A stretch of DNA of 9,881 bases from Candidatus Woesearchaeota archaeon (GTDB lineage Archaea; Nanobdellota; Nanobdellia; Woesearchaeales; JACPBV01), in assembly GCA_019322475.1 (NCBI GenBank), contig JAHWIN010000062.1, positions 1 through 9,881 on the forward strand, written 5' to 3'. This document shows positions 1 to 6,827 of this stretch, one piece after another (position 1 is the first letter of the stretch; every line of letters starts with the position of its first letter). The position numbers were made by a program, and so were the translations under genes. The notes under the pieces are model-generated. The model saw nothing but the letters and a program-made list of their open reading frames with translations. It was not told the DNA's origin and searched no databases.

Positions 1-891
1 GAGCACATAGAGCTTGCAGGCATACATTCAGGAGACTCAGCATGCTCTATCCCTCCAAGAAGCATCCCTGAGAAGCAGATAAGCGTTATGGAGGATTACA
101 CCAGGAAGATAGCCAAGGAGCTGAAGGTGATCGGCCTTATGAACATCCAGTACGCCATAGCAGACGGTAAGGTGTACATCTTAGAGGCAAACCCCCGTGC
201 TTCAAGGACAGTCCCTCTTGTCTCAAAAGTGACCGGAGTTTCTATGGCAAGGATAGCGACACAGGTCCTTCTTGGAAAGAAGCTGAAAGATATGGATCTC
301 AGGAAGAAGAGATACCCCCACGTAGGCATCAAGGAAGCGGTCTTTCCATTTAACATGTTTCCAGAGGTAGACCCATTGTTAGGGCCTGAGATGAGGTCTA
401 CTGGAGAGGTATTAGGGATAGCAGATTCCTTTGGGCTGGCTTTCTTCAAGGCCCAGGACGCTGCAAAGCAGAGGCTGCCTGTAAAAGGAACTGCTTTGGT
501 TACAGTAGCCCCAAAAGACCACGAAAAGGTTGCAGACGCTGTAAAGATCCTGGAAGAGATAGGCTTTAGCATACTGGCTACAGAAGGGACAAAAGAATTT
601 CTTGAGGCAAAGGGCATAAAGGCAGCCTTTATCAAGAAGCTGCATGAAGGCAGGCCGAACATTATAGACTCGATAAACAACAAGGAGATAAGCCTGATAA
701 TAAACACCCCCATAGGCAAAGACAGCAAATACGATGACTCATACATAAGGAAAGCTGCAATAAAGAACAGGATACCTTACATAACTACGCCGGCAGCAGC
801 AAGGGCAGCAGCAGAAGGCATCAAGGCGTATATCGAGCAGCAGGGCATGAAGATAAAGTCCCTTCAGGAATATCACTCAGGCATAGAGTAG
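1..891 (+). CDS. carB: Carbamoyl-phosphate synthase large chain, copy 1, C-terminal part (5' end outside window)
   Basis: The reading frame is open from base 1 and gives 296 residues, the C-terminal end of CarB. CarB makes carbamoyl phosphate from bicarbonate, ATP and ammonia for pyrimidine and arginine synthesis. The visible part starts inside the second ATP-grasp half (EHIELAGIHSGDSAC at residues 1-15). It includes the ATP/metal-binding segment ILEANPRASRTVP (60-72) and ends with the MGS-like allosteric domain (about 160-296). That domain looks canonical: ATEGT (193-197), KLHEGRPNI (213-221), INTPIG (234-239) and PYITT (259-263). In E. coli CarB the equivalent sites bind UMP/IMP. The ATG at base 88 is internal, because conserved CarB sequence continues upstream of it. 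The gene stops 27 bases before carA. It is a clear paralogue of the complete carB at 2025-5249, similar in the synthetase part and much less so in the allosteric domain. The remaining roughly 775 residues would lie upstream. Confidence 0.96.
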   Translation, partial: EHIELAGIHSGDSACSIPPRSIPEKQISVMEDYTRKIAKELKVIGLMNIQYAIADGKVYILEANPRASRTVPLVSKVTGVSMARIATQVLLGKKLKDMDLRKKRYPHVGIKEAVFPFNMFPEVDPLLGPEMRSTGEVLGIADSFGLAFFKAQDAAKQRLPVKGTALVTVAPKDHEKVADAVKILEEIGFSILATEGTKEFLEAKGIKAAFIKKLHEGRPNIIDSINNKEISLIINTPIGKDSKYDDSYIRKAAIKNRIPYITTPAAARAAAEGIKAYIEQQGMKIKSLQEYHSGIE

Positions 892-908
892 CTTGACCTT
901 ATAAAAAA

Positions 909-914
909 GAGGAT
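909..914 (+). promoter_or_regulatory. Ribosome binding site of carA
   Basis: GAGGAT lies 4 bases before the carA ATG, and partly matches the archaeal anti-Shine-Dalgarno target GGAGGTGAT. It supports the ATG at 919 as the start. The AT-rich stretch just before it (TTATAAAAAA, about 899-908) resembles a TATA box but sits only about 17 bases from the ATG, too close to drive carA with normal archaeal spacing. Read-through from the upstream carB is the simpler explanation. Confidence 0.5.
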
Positions 915-918
915 ATCT

Positions 919-1998
919 ATGAACTCAATACTAGCGCTAAAAGACGGGACAATATTCGAGGGTATAGGCTTTGGGGCAGAGAAAGAGGCAGCCGGAGAAG
1001 TGGTCTTTAACACATCCCTAGTAGGTTACGAAGAATCATTGACAGACCCGTCTTATCGTGGCCAGATCTTAACCTCCACCTACCCATTGATCGGCAACTA
1101 TGGCGTAAGGAAAGAAAACTTCGAATCAGAAAAGATACAGGTTCAGGGTTTTGTAGTCAGGGAGCACCAGAAATTCTTCTCGCACAGGAATGCTGTAAAA
1201 AGCATAAGCCAATTCCTCAAAGACTACAACATTCCAGGAATATCTGGAATAGATACAAGGATGCTTACAAGAAAGATAAGGGAGCATGGGGTGATAAACG
1301 GTGCATTGGTAACTTCAAAGGAAACTATAGATAAGGATGCTGTCCTGGAAAAAGCAAAAGGTCTTAAGGACTACTCAGGCTTTAACCTGCTCCCTGAAAT
1401 ATCAGTAGAAAAGCCCGAGTTCATAGGTGCAAAAGGGAAAAAGACAATAGCCATGATAGATACAGGTGTAAAGCTAAGCATAATAAGGAATTTCCTGAAA
1501 AGAAATGTTAATGTTTACAGGCTTCCCTACAACGCAAAACCCCAGGAGATTATGGACTTGAAGGTGGACGGCTTGTTTGTTGCAAACGGGCCTGGAAACC
1601 CGGAGATGGCTGTAGAAGCGATCAAGGCTGTGAAAGAGCTCCAGTCAGAGCTCCCCATAACAGGGATCTGCCTTGGAAACCAGATCATAGCTCTTGCATT
1701 AGGGGCAAAAACATACAAGCTTAAGTTCGGCCATAGGGGGACAAACCAGCCTGTAAAAGGCATAGAAGAGAACAAGGTATACATCACCTCCCAGAACCAT
1801 GGTTTTGCTGTAGACGATGAAAGCATGGATGGGACAGGATTAGCTATAAGCCACATCAACCTGAATGATGATAGTGTAGAAGGGATCAGGCATAAGAGGT
1901 TGCCCATATTCAGCTTCCAGTTCCATCCGGAAAGCAGCCCTGGCCCATGGGATACATTATCTTTATTTGATAAGATCGTTAAAAATTTGAGATCTTAG
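919..1998 (+). CDS. carA: Carbamoyl-phosphate synthase small chain (glutamine-hydrolysing)
   Basis: This 359-residue protein hydrolyses glutamine and passes ammonia to CarB through the intersubunit tunnel. The N-terminal small-chain domain (about 1-150) carries family signatures: FNTSLVGYEESLTDPSYRGQ (30-49) and GISGIDTRMLTRKIREHG (107-124). The class I glutaminase domain (about 175-359) has the oxyanion region NGPGNP (223-228), nucleophile Cys251 in GICLGNQ, SQNHGFAVD (291-299), and the His336/Glu338 pair in QFHPESSPGP, so the triad is intact. The common H in GICLGHQ is N254 here. Length is a little below the 382 residues of E. coli CarA, as in many archaea and Gram-positive bacteria. It sits between two carB genes (27 bases after one, 26 before the other), so from this window it could partner either large chain. 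Identification is firm; pathway assignment (arginine or pyrimidine) is not possible from sequence alone. Confidence 0.97.
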   Translation: MNSILALKDGTIFEGIGFGAEKEAAGEVVFNTSLVGYEESLTDPSYRGQILTSTYPLIGNYGVRKENFESEKIQVQGFVVREHQKFFSHRNAVKSISQFLKDYNIPGISGIDTRMLTRKIREHGVINGALVTSKETIDKDAVLEKAKGLKDYSGFNLLPEISVEKPEFIGAKGKKTIAMIDTGVKLSIIRNFLKRNVNVYRLPYNAKPQEIMDLKVDGLFVANGPGNPEMAVEAIKAVKELQSELPITGICLGNQIIALALGAKTYKLKFGHRGTNQPVKGIEENKVYITSQNHGFAVDDESMDGTGLAISHINLNDDSVEGIRHKRLPIFSFQFHPESSPGPWDTLSLFDKIVKNLRS

Positions 1999-2024
1999 TC
2001 TATCATCCAAAAAAAAAAGAAAAA
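1999..2024 (+). other. A-rich carA-carB spacer with no Shine-Dalgarno
   Basis: The 26-base gap ends in ten consecutive A, one G, then A up to and including the first base of the carB start codon. I see no GGAGG- or GGTG-like element. Translation of carB copy 2 must therefore use an A-rich leader, coupling to carA, or a leaderless transcript. A weak TTAAAAAT at about 1979-1986, inside the end of carA, could be an internal TATA box but is unconvincing. Confidence 0.5.
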
Positions 2025-5000
2025 ATGCCAAAAAGAACTGACATAAAAAAGATAATGGTAATAGGCTCAGGCCCCATTATAATAGGCCAGGCCGCAGAGT
2101 TTGACTATTCCGGCTGCCAGGCCTGCAAAGCCCTTAGGGAAGAAGGCTATTCTGTAGTTTTGGTTAATTCAAACCCTGCAACGATCATGACTGATCCGGA
2201 TATGGCAGACAAGATCTATATTGAGCCGCTAACTCCGGATGTTCTTGCAGAGATAATAAGGAAAGAAAAGCCCGATGGTCTCCTCCCGACTATGGGCGGT
2301 CAGACTGGCCTGAATCTTGCCGTTGCCCTTTCAAAAAAAGGCGTATTGAAGGAGTTTGACGTAGACGTATTGGGAACGCCCATAGATGCTATAGAAGAAG
2401 GGGAAGACCGGGAGCTTTTCAAAAGCCTGATGAAAAAGATTAAAGAACCTATCCCAAAAAGCAAAACAGTAAGCACAGTCGAAGAAGCAAAAAGCTTCGT
2501 AAAGGAGATAGGCCTGCCTGCTGTTATCAGGCCTGCATACACTTTAGGAGGGACCGGAGGAGGGATAGCCTTTACAGGAGAGGAACTGGAAAAGATAGCC
2601 CAGCATGGCTTGAACCTAAGCCCGATAACTCAGGTCCTGGTAGAAGAGGCGATCCTCGGCTCTGGTGATTGGGGAGAATTTGAGCTGGAAGTTATGAGGG
2701 ATAAGAACGATAACTGCATAATAATCTGCCCTATGGAGAACCTTGATCCTATGGGCATCCATACAGGGGAAAGCATAGTTACTGCACCCACACAAACATT
2801 GAACGATCACGATTTCCAGACCTTAAGATCATCTGCCATTAAGGTTATAAGGGCATTAAGGGTAGAAGGCGGCTGCAATATACAATTCGCCCTGAACTAC
2901 GCTACAGGGGAATATAGGATCATTGAGGTCAACCCCCGTGTATCAAGGTCATCAGCCCTGGCCTCTAAAGCCACAGGTTATCCTATAGCACGGATAGCAG
3001 CTAAGATAGCGATAGGCATGACACTTGATGAGATACCTAATGATGTCACAAAAGAAACAAAAGCATGCTTCGAGCCTACAATAGATTATGTTGTTGTTAA
3101 GATACCAAGATGGCCCTTTGATAAATTCAGTACATCTGATAAAAGGATAGGCACCCAGATGAAATCAACAGGAGAGACTATGGCTATTGGAAGGACCTTT
3201 GAGGAATCCCTCCAAAAGGCATTAAGGTCATTGGAGGTTGGAAGGTTCGGCCTTGGCCACGACCCAAAAGACAAGGCCTGTAAGGATAAAGAAGAGATAA
3301 TAAATAACCTGAAATGCCCAACCCATAAGAGGATGATGTATATTAGGGATGCTTTAAGGATAGGCATCTCTGTAGAAGAGATACATAAGCTGACCGGGAT
3401 AAATAGTTGGTTCTTGGAAAAGATAAAAAATGTCTATGAAGCAGGAGAGGAAATAACTCTTACCATAGAATCAATTAGGAGTGCAAAAAGAAAAGGCTTC
3501 TCAGATGTCCAGATAGCGAATATAGCTCAAACTTCAGAAGAAGATATAAGAAAGTTCAGGATAGAAAATAAGATTATTCCCTCTTATAAGATGGTAGATA
3601 CCTGTGCAGCAGAATTTAAGGCATACACCCCTTATCTTTATTCAACCTATGAAAAAGAGGATGAATCATATCCATCAAAAAACAGCAAAAAGGTCATTAT
3701 TGTGGGAAGCGGCCCTATAAGGATTGGCCAGGGGATAGAGTTTGACTATGCATGCGTCCATTCTGTGTTTGCTTTGAGGGAAGAAGGCTACGAATCGATA
3801 ATAATAAACAACAACCCGGAGACAGTCTCGACAGATTTTGACACCTCGGACAAGCTTTACTTTGAGCCCCTCGCATACGAGGACGTCCTTAACATAATCC
3901 AAAGGGAAAACCCTTACGGTGTTATCCTGCAGTTCGGAGGTCAGACCCCTATAAACATGGCTATGAGGCTGCAGAAAGCAGGCGTCAATATCCTTGGAAC
4001 CCAGCCGGAAAGCATAGATGCTGCAGAGAACAGGGATAAGTTTGGAGATATCCTTGATAAGTTAGGGATACCTTCTGCAGAATGGGGGACAGCCTTTTCA
4101 TTTGAAGATGCTATGAAAATAGCAGACAAGATCCAATACCCGGTTTTAGTAAGGCCATCTTACGTACTTGGAGGCAGGGCGATGCAGATAGTGGATAATG
4201 ATGCTGAGCTTGAAAGCTACATGAAAGAGGCAGTTAATGTAAGCCCGGAACACCCTGTTCTTATAGACAAATACCTTGCAAACGCGATAGAGCTGGATGT
4301 AGATGCATTATGTGACGGAAAAGACGTTTTCGTTGCAGCGATAATGGAGCATATAGAGGAAGCAGGGGTTCATTCCGGAGACTCAGCATGCGTAATCCCT
4401 CCTCAGAACATATCAAAAGAGATAAAGGAAAAGGTCATAGATTACACTAAAAAGCTTGCTTTGGAGCTTAAGACCATAGGGCTGATAAACATCCAGATGG
4501 CGGTTAAGGATGATACAGTATACATCCTTGAAGCTAATCCGAGGGCCTCACGTACAGTCCCTTACGTAAGCAAGAGCATAGGAATGCCCTTGGCTAAGAT
4601 AGCAACAAGGATAATGCTTGGAAAAAAGCTCTATGAGCTGGGATTAAAAGAATATAAAGAGCCAGGTTTTGCCTCTGTTAAGGAGGTGGTTTTTCCGTTC
4701 CTTAAGCTCGATGGAGTTATACCAGAGCTTGGTCCTGAGATGAAATCAACAGGGGAGGTTATGGGCATAGATAAAAGCTTTGGTATGGCTTTCTTCAAGG
4801 CGCAGGCTGCCGCAGGTTTTGAGCTTCCGTCAAAAGGCAATATTATGATGTCAATAGGGACGGAAGGAGATAAAAGGTTAGCTGTTCCTATAGCTAAAGA
4901 GCTTTCCAATATTGGCTTTAAGCTTTACTGCACAAGGGGAACCTCTTCCCTATTCAGCCAAAATGACATCAGCTCGATAAAGGTCCCTAAATTAAGGGAC

Positions 5001-5249
5001 GACTCATTGATTCTTGAGATGATGAAATATGGGGAAATACAGCTTGTCATCAATATACATCGTGGTTCACACCCAAAAAGCGATTCAGCAAGGATAAGAA
5101 GGAAATGCGTGGAGTTAGGGATACCCTATATAACCACAGTTACAGCTGCAAAAGCAGCCTTAAGCTCGATAAGGGCTTTGGTCAATGAATCTATTTCTGT
5201 AAATAGCCTTGAGGGATATTATAGTGAATTTAATAAGTTTGACAGATAA
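2025..5249 (+). CDS. carB: Carbamoyl-phosphate synthase large chain, copy 2 (complete)
   Basis: The protein has 1074 residues, against 1073 for E. coli CarB, and the usual four-part plan. The carboxyphosphate half spans about 1-400, with R129, R169 in IRPAYTLGGTGGG, and E301/N303 in IIEVNPRVSR. The oligomerisation domain spans about 400-550. The carbamoyl-phosphate half spans about 555-935, with R710 in VRPSYVLGGRAM, E756, and E836/N838 in ILEANPRASR. The MGS-like allosteric domain spans about 936-1074. All ATP-grasp catalytic positions I could align to E. coli are kept, so both active sites should work. Two oddities: a three-residue S-G-D insertion at 213-215, just before the W-x-E-F-E segment of the first half, and an allosteric domain in which the usual HEGRPN and NTP segments are replaced (KLRDDSL at 989-995, NIHRG at 1010-1014). 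The ATG start gives the standard MPKRTDIKK N-terminus. A role separate from copy 1, for example arginine versus pyrimidine supply, is inference. Confidence 0.97.
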   Translation: MPKRTDIKKIMVIGSGPIIIGQAAEFDYSGCQACKALREEGYSVVLVNSNPATIMTDPDMADKIYIEPLTPDVLAEIIRKEKPDGLLPTMGGQTGLNLAVALSKKGVLKEFDVDVLGTPIDAIEEGEDRELFKSLMKKIKEPIPKSKTVSTVEEAKSFVKEIGLPAVIRPAYTLGGTGGGIAFTGEELEKIAQHGLNLSPITQVLVEEAILGSGDWGEFELEVMRDKNDNCIIICPMENLDPMGIHTGESIVTAPTQTLNDHDFQTLRSSAIKVIRALRVEGGCNIQFALNYATGEYRIIEVNPRVSRSSALASKATGYPIARIAAKIAIGMTLDEIPNDVTKETKACFEPTIDYVVVKIPRWPFDKFSTSDKRIGTQMKSTGETMAIGRTFEESLQKALRSLEVGRFGLGHDPKDKACKDKEEIINNLKCPTHKRMMYIRDALRIGISVEEIHKLTGINSWFLEKIKNVYEAGEEITLTIESIRSAKRKGFSDVQIANIAQTSEEDIRKFRIENKIIPSYKMVDTCAAEFKAYTPYLYSTYEKEDESYPSKNSKKVIIVGSGPIRIGQGIEFDYACVHSVFALREEGYESIIINNNPETVSTDFDTSDKLYFEPLAYEDVLNIIQRENPYGVILQFGGQTPINMAMRLQKAGVNILGTQPESIDAAENRDKFGDILDKLGIPSAEWGTAFSFEDAMKIADKIQYPVLVRPSYVLGGRAMQIVDNDAELESYMKEAVNVSPEHPVLIDKYLANAIELDVDALCDGKDVFVAAIMEHIEEAGVHSGDSACVIPPQNISKEIKEKVIDYTKKLALELKTIGLINIQMAVKDDTVYILEANPRASRTVPYVSKSIGMPLAKIATRIMLGKKLYELGLKEYKEPGFASVKEVVFPFLKLDGVIPELGPEMKSTGEVMGIDKSFGMAFFKAQAAAGFELPSKGNIMMSIGTEGDKRLAVPIAKELSNIGFKLYCTRGTSSLFSQNDISSIKVPKLRDDSLILEMMKYGEIQLVINIHRGSHPKSDSARIRRKCVELGIPYITTVTAAKAALSSIRALVNESISVNSLEGYYSEFNKFDR

Positions 5250-5250
5250 A

Positions 5251-5258
5251 TTTATAAA
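5251..5258 (+). promoter_or_regulatory. Probable TATA box of hisHF
   Basis: TTTATAAA begins two bases after the carB stop codon. Its centre is about 26 bases upstream of the hisH ATG, which is the usual archaeal distance from TATA box to transcription start. This predicts a transcript starting at or next to the hisH start codon. No Shine-Dalgarno is present in the gap, which fits a leaderless message. It also suggests hisHF can be transcribed separately from the car genes. Confidence 0.5.
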
Positions 5259-5280
5259 AAACTCCTCTACAATATAAGCT

Positions 5281-5889
5281 ATGATAGCAGTCATAGATTA
5301 CGGGGCAGGCAACCTGAAGTCGATAACAAACGCCCTGGATTTTCTTAATGCTCCATATAAGGTTGCAGATACCCCTTCACAGATAGAAAAGGCAGATAAG
5401 ATAATATTCCCCGGCGTTGGATCATTTGGAGACTGCATCTCATCATTGAAAAAGAAAAAGCTTTTCAGCTGCCTGAAAAAAGAGCTGGAAAAAGGAAAAA
5501 AGCCGTATCTTGGCATCTGCCTCGGCCTGCAGGTCCTTTTCCAGTCTTCAGAAGAGTCCCCGGGGGTAAAAGGCATTTCCATCTTAAAAGGAAGATGCAG
5601 GAAGTTCAGGAGCAAAAACCTGAAGATACCCCAGATAGGGTGGAATTCGATAAAGATAAAAGATAAGAGCTCCCCCTTGTTCAGTGGAATAAGAGATAGT
5701 TCTTATTTCTATTTCGTCCATTCATATTATGTTGACCCGGAAGACAAGAAGATAATATCTGCAAAGACAGATTACTGCATAAGCTTCACAAGCGCTGTAA
5801 GAAAGGATAATATCTTTGCAGTGCAGTTCCACCCGGAACGGAGCGGAGACATAGGAATAAGGCTGTTAAAGAACTTTGTAAGCCTTTAA
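5281..5889 (+). CDS. hisH: Imidazole glycerol phosphate synthase, glutaminase subunit HisH
   Basis: HisH (202 residues) hydrolyses glutamine and channels ammonia into HisF at the fifth step of histidine synthesis in the cytosol. It is a single class I glutaminase domain of normal family length. Signatures are IDYGAGNLKS (5-14), IIFPGVGSFG (41-50) with the oxyanion PGVG, nucleophile Cys80 in GICLGLQ, PQIGWN (117-122), YFVHSYY (144-150), and His184/Glu186 in QFHPERSG. The triad is complete. The ATG start is fixed by the standard MIAVIDYGAGN opening. It lies 31 bases after carB behind its own TATA-like element and 12 bases before hisF, so the two subunits are probably cotranscribed. Nothing points to loss of function. 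Confidence 0.97.
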   Translation: MIAVIDYGAGNLKSITNALDFLNAPYKVADTPSQIEKADKIIFPGVGSFGDCISSLKKKKLFSCLKKELEKGKKPYLGICLGLQVLFQSSEESPGVKGISILKGRCRKFRSKNLKIPQIGWNSIKIKDKSSPLFSGIRDSSYFYFVHSYYVDPEDKKIISAKTDYCISFTSAVRKDNIFAVQFHPERSGDIGIRLLKNFVSL

Positions 5890-5901
5890 TTTTTTATTAA
5901 G

Positions 5902-6666
5902 ATGTTAGCCAAAAGGATAATTCCATGCATGGACATAAGGGGCCTGAGAGTAGTCAAGGGAATAAACTTCGTCGGCATTAAGGATGCAGGAGACCCTGTC
6001 GAGCTGGCTGAAGAATACAACAGGCAGGGAGCAGACGAACTGGTCTTCCTTGATATAACCGCCTCCCATGAGAAGAGAAAGACCGTGATAAGCCTTGTGG
6101 ATAAGGTATCTAAACAGATATTCATCCCGTTTACAGTAGGCGGGGGAATCTCTTCTATTGAAGATATCAGGGCAATACTTAATGCAGGCGCAGACAAGGT
6201 AAGCATAAACACAGCAGCCGTAGAAAACCCCGGCCTGATAAAAGAAGCCTCAAAAAAGTTCGGCTCCCAATGCATAGTTGTTGCCATAGACGCAAGAAAA
6301 AACAGCAATATGCCCTCAGGATATGAGGTAGTGACATACGGAGGAAGAAACCCGACAGGCATAGACTCAGTTGGATGGGCAAAAAAGGCAGGCTCCTTAG
6401 GCGCAGGAGAGATATTATTGACATCTATGGAAAGGGACGGCACAAAGCTGGGCTTCGACCTCCCTATAACAAGAAAGATAAGCAAGTCAGTGAACATACC
6501 GGTCATAGCATCAGGAGGAGTAGGGACCCTAAAGCACTTCCTCGAAGCGTTTAAGGAAGGAAAAGCAGACGCAGCACTGGCAGCCTCGATCTTCCACTAT
6601 AAGACCTACACAGTGAAGGACATAAAGGAATATCTTAGAAAGAAAGGTGTTGTGGTTAGATTTTGA
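5902..6666 (+). CDS. hisF: Imidazole glycerol phosphate synthase, cyclase subunit HisF
   Basis: HisF (254 residues) is the (beta-alpha)8-barrel partner of HisH. It condenses PRFAR with ammonia to give imidazole glycerol phosphate and AICAR, the latter returning to purine synthesis. The start MLAKRIIPCMD matches the family N-terminus. Catalytic Asp11 (PCMDI) and Asp130 (VVAIDAR) are present. So are the phosphate-binding glycine segments FTVGGGI (77-83), KVSINTAAVENP (99-110), GAGEILLTSMERDG (167-180), ASGGVG (203-208) and AALAASIFH (224-232). The usual KDG before RVVKG is RGL here, a mild departure. The 12-base gap from hisH is T-rich and has no Shine-Dalgarno, so translation probably depends on coupling to hisH. 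The gene ends the block: TGA is followed by two more stop codons and an oligo-T stretch. Confidence 0.97.
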   Translation: MLAKRIIPCMDIRGLRVVKGINFVGIKDAGDPVELAEEYNRQGADELVFLDITASHEKRKTVISLVDKVSKQIFIPFTVGGGISSIEDIRAILNAGADKVSINTAAVENPGLIKEASKKFGSQCIVVAIDARKNSNMPSGYEVVTYGGRNPTGIDSVGWAKKAGSLGAGEILLTSMERDGTKLGFDLPITRKISKSVNIPVIASGGVGTLKHFLEAFKEGKADAALAASIFHYKTYTVKDIKEYLRKKGVVVRF

Positions 6667-6688
6667 TAAGTAGTTAGAAATTGTACAC

Positions 6689-6694
6689 TTTTTT
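6689..6694 (+). terminator. Oligo-T terminator after hisF
   Basis: A run of six T lies about 22 bases after the hisF stop, in an AT-rich gap. Archaeal RNA polymerase terminates at oligo-T stretches on the coding strand without needing a hairpin. It separates hisHF from the toxin-antitoxin promoter downstream. Confidence 0.4.
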
Positions 6695-6776
6695 ATGCTT
6701 GCATTATTTAGGGACCAAATAAAATTTACAATCCTTAAATACCCCTTTATTCCTAATTCTCTATTCTTCCAAAACA

Positions 6777-6784
6777 TTTATATA
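6777..6784 (+). promoter_or_regulatory. TATA box of the toxin-antitoxin operon
   Basis: TTTATATA is a near-ideal archaeal TATA box, preceded by an A-rich stretch (AAAACA, 6771-6776) that may act as the TFB recognition element. Its centre lies about 47 bases before the antitoxin ATG at 6828. With a start about 25 bases downstream (near 6805), the leader would be about 20 bases and would include the GGTGAT Shine-Dalgarno. Confidence 0.6.
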
Positions 6785-6788
6785 CTTC

Positions 6789-6819
6789 TTTATAACTCCT
6801 TTATAACTGATTATAAAGG
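6789..6819 (+). promoter_or_regulatory. Putative autoregulatory operator: phased TTATAA repeats with a 9-bp inverted repeat
   Basis: TTATAA, itself a palindrome, occurs three times at 6790, 6801 and 6811, at spacings of 11 and 10 bases, so all lie on one helical face. The first two copies form the direct repeat TTTATAACT (6789-6797 and 6800-6808). The last two form a perfect inverted repeat, CCTTTATAA / TTATAAAGG (6798-6806 and 6811-6819), around CTGA. The cluster lies between the TATA box and the antitoxin start and covers the predicted transcription start. Ribbon-helix-helix antitoxins typically bind such short tandem palindromes as cooperating dimers and repress their own operon. That role is inferred here. 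Confidence 0.5.
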
Positions 6820-6823
6820 TGAT
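6818..6823 (+). promoter_or_regulatory. Shine-Dalgarno GGTGAT that decides the antitoxin start
   Basis: GGTGAT is an exact match to the archaeal anti-Shine-Dalgarno target and ends 4 bases before the ATG at 6828. An in-frame GTG at 6819 lies inside this element, and the ATG at 6825 is only one base beyond it, so 6828 is the best start. It overlaps the right arm of the inverted repeat, so operator binding or RNA folding could also affect translation. Confidence 0.6.
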
Positions 6824-6827
6824 AATG

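Noticed and set aside
96..746. Long open frame (216 codons) on the minus strand opposite carB copy 1
   Set aside because: It lies wholly antisense to a conserved gene, resembles no family I know, and has no promoter or ribosome site. It is a product of codon usage.
88..891. Treating the ATG at 88 as the start of a short, separate gene
   Set aside because: Conserved CarB sequence (the HIE..GIHSGDSAC region) continues in frame upstream to base 1, so this ATG is internal.
899..908. TTATAAAAAA before carA as a carA promoter
   Set aside because: It is only about 17 bases from the ATG, so transcription would begin inside the coding region.
2085..3780. Internal similarity between the two halves of carB (for example GSGPI.IGQ..EFDY twice)
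   Set aside because: This is the ancient duplication common to all CarB proteins, not a local repeat.
5886..6506. Long open frame (206 codons) on the minus strand opposite hisF
   Set aside because: It is antisense to an intact, highly conserved hisF, and its translation has no recognisable motif.
6734..6741. CTTAAATA as a second TATA box for the toxin-antitoxin operon
   Set aside because: The box is acceptable, but TTTATATA at 6777 is stronger and better placed. Without transcript data it is only an alternative.
6819..6821. GTG as the antitoxin start codon
   Set aside because: It lies within the GGTGAT Shine-Dalgarno itself. The ATG at 6828 has better spacing.
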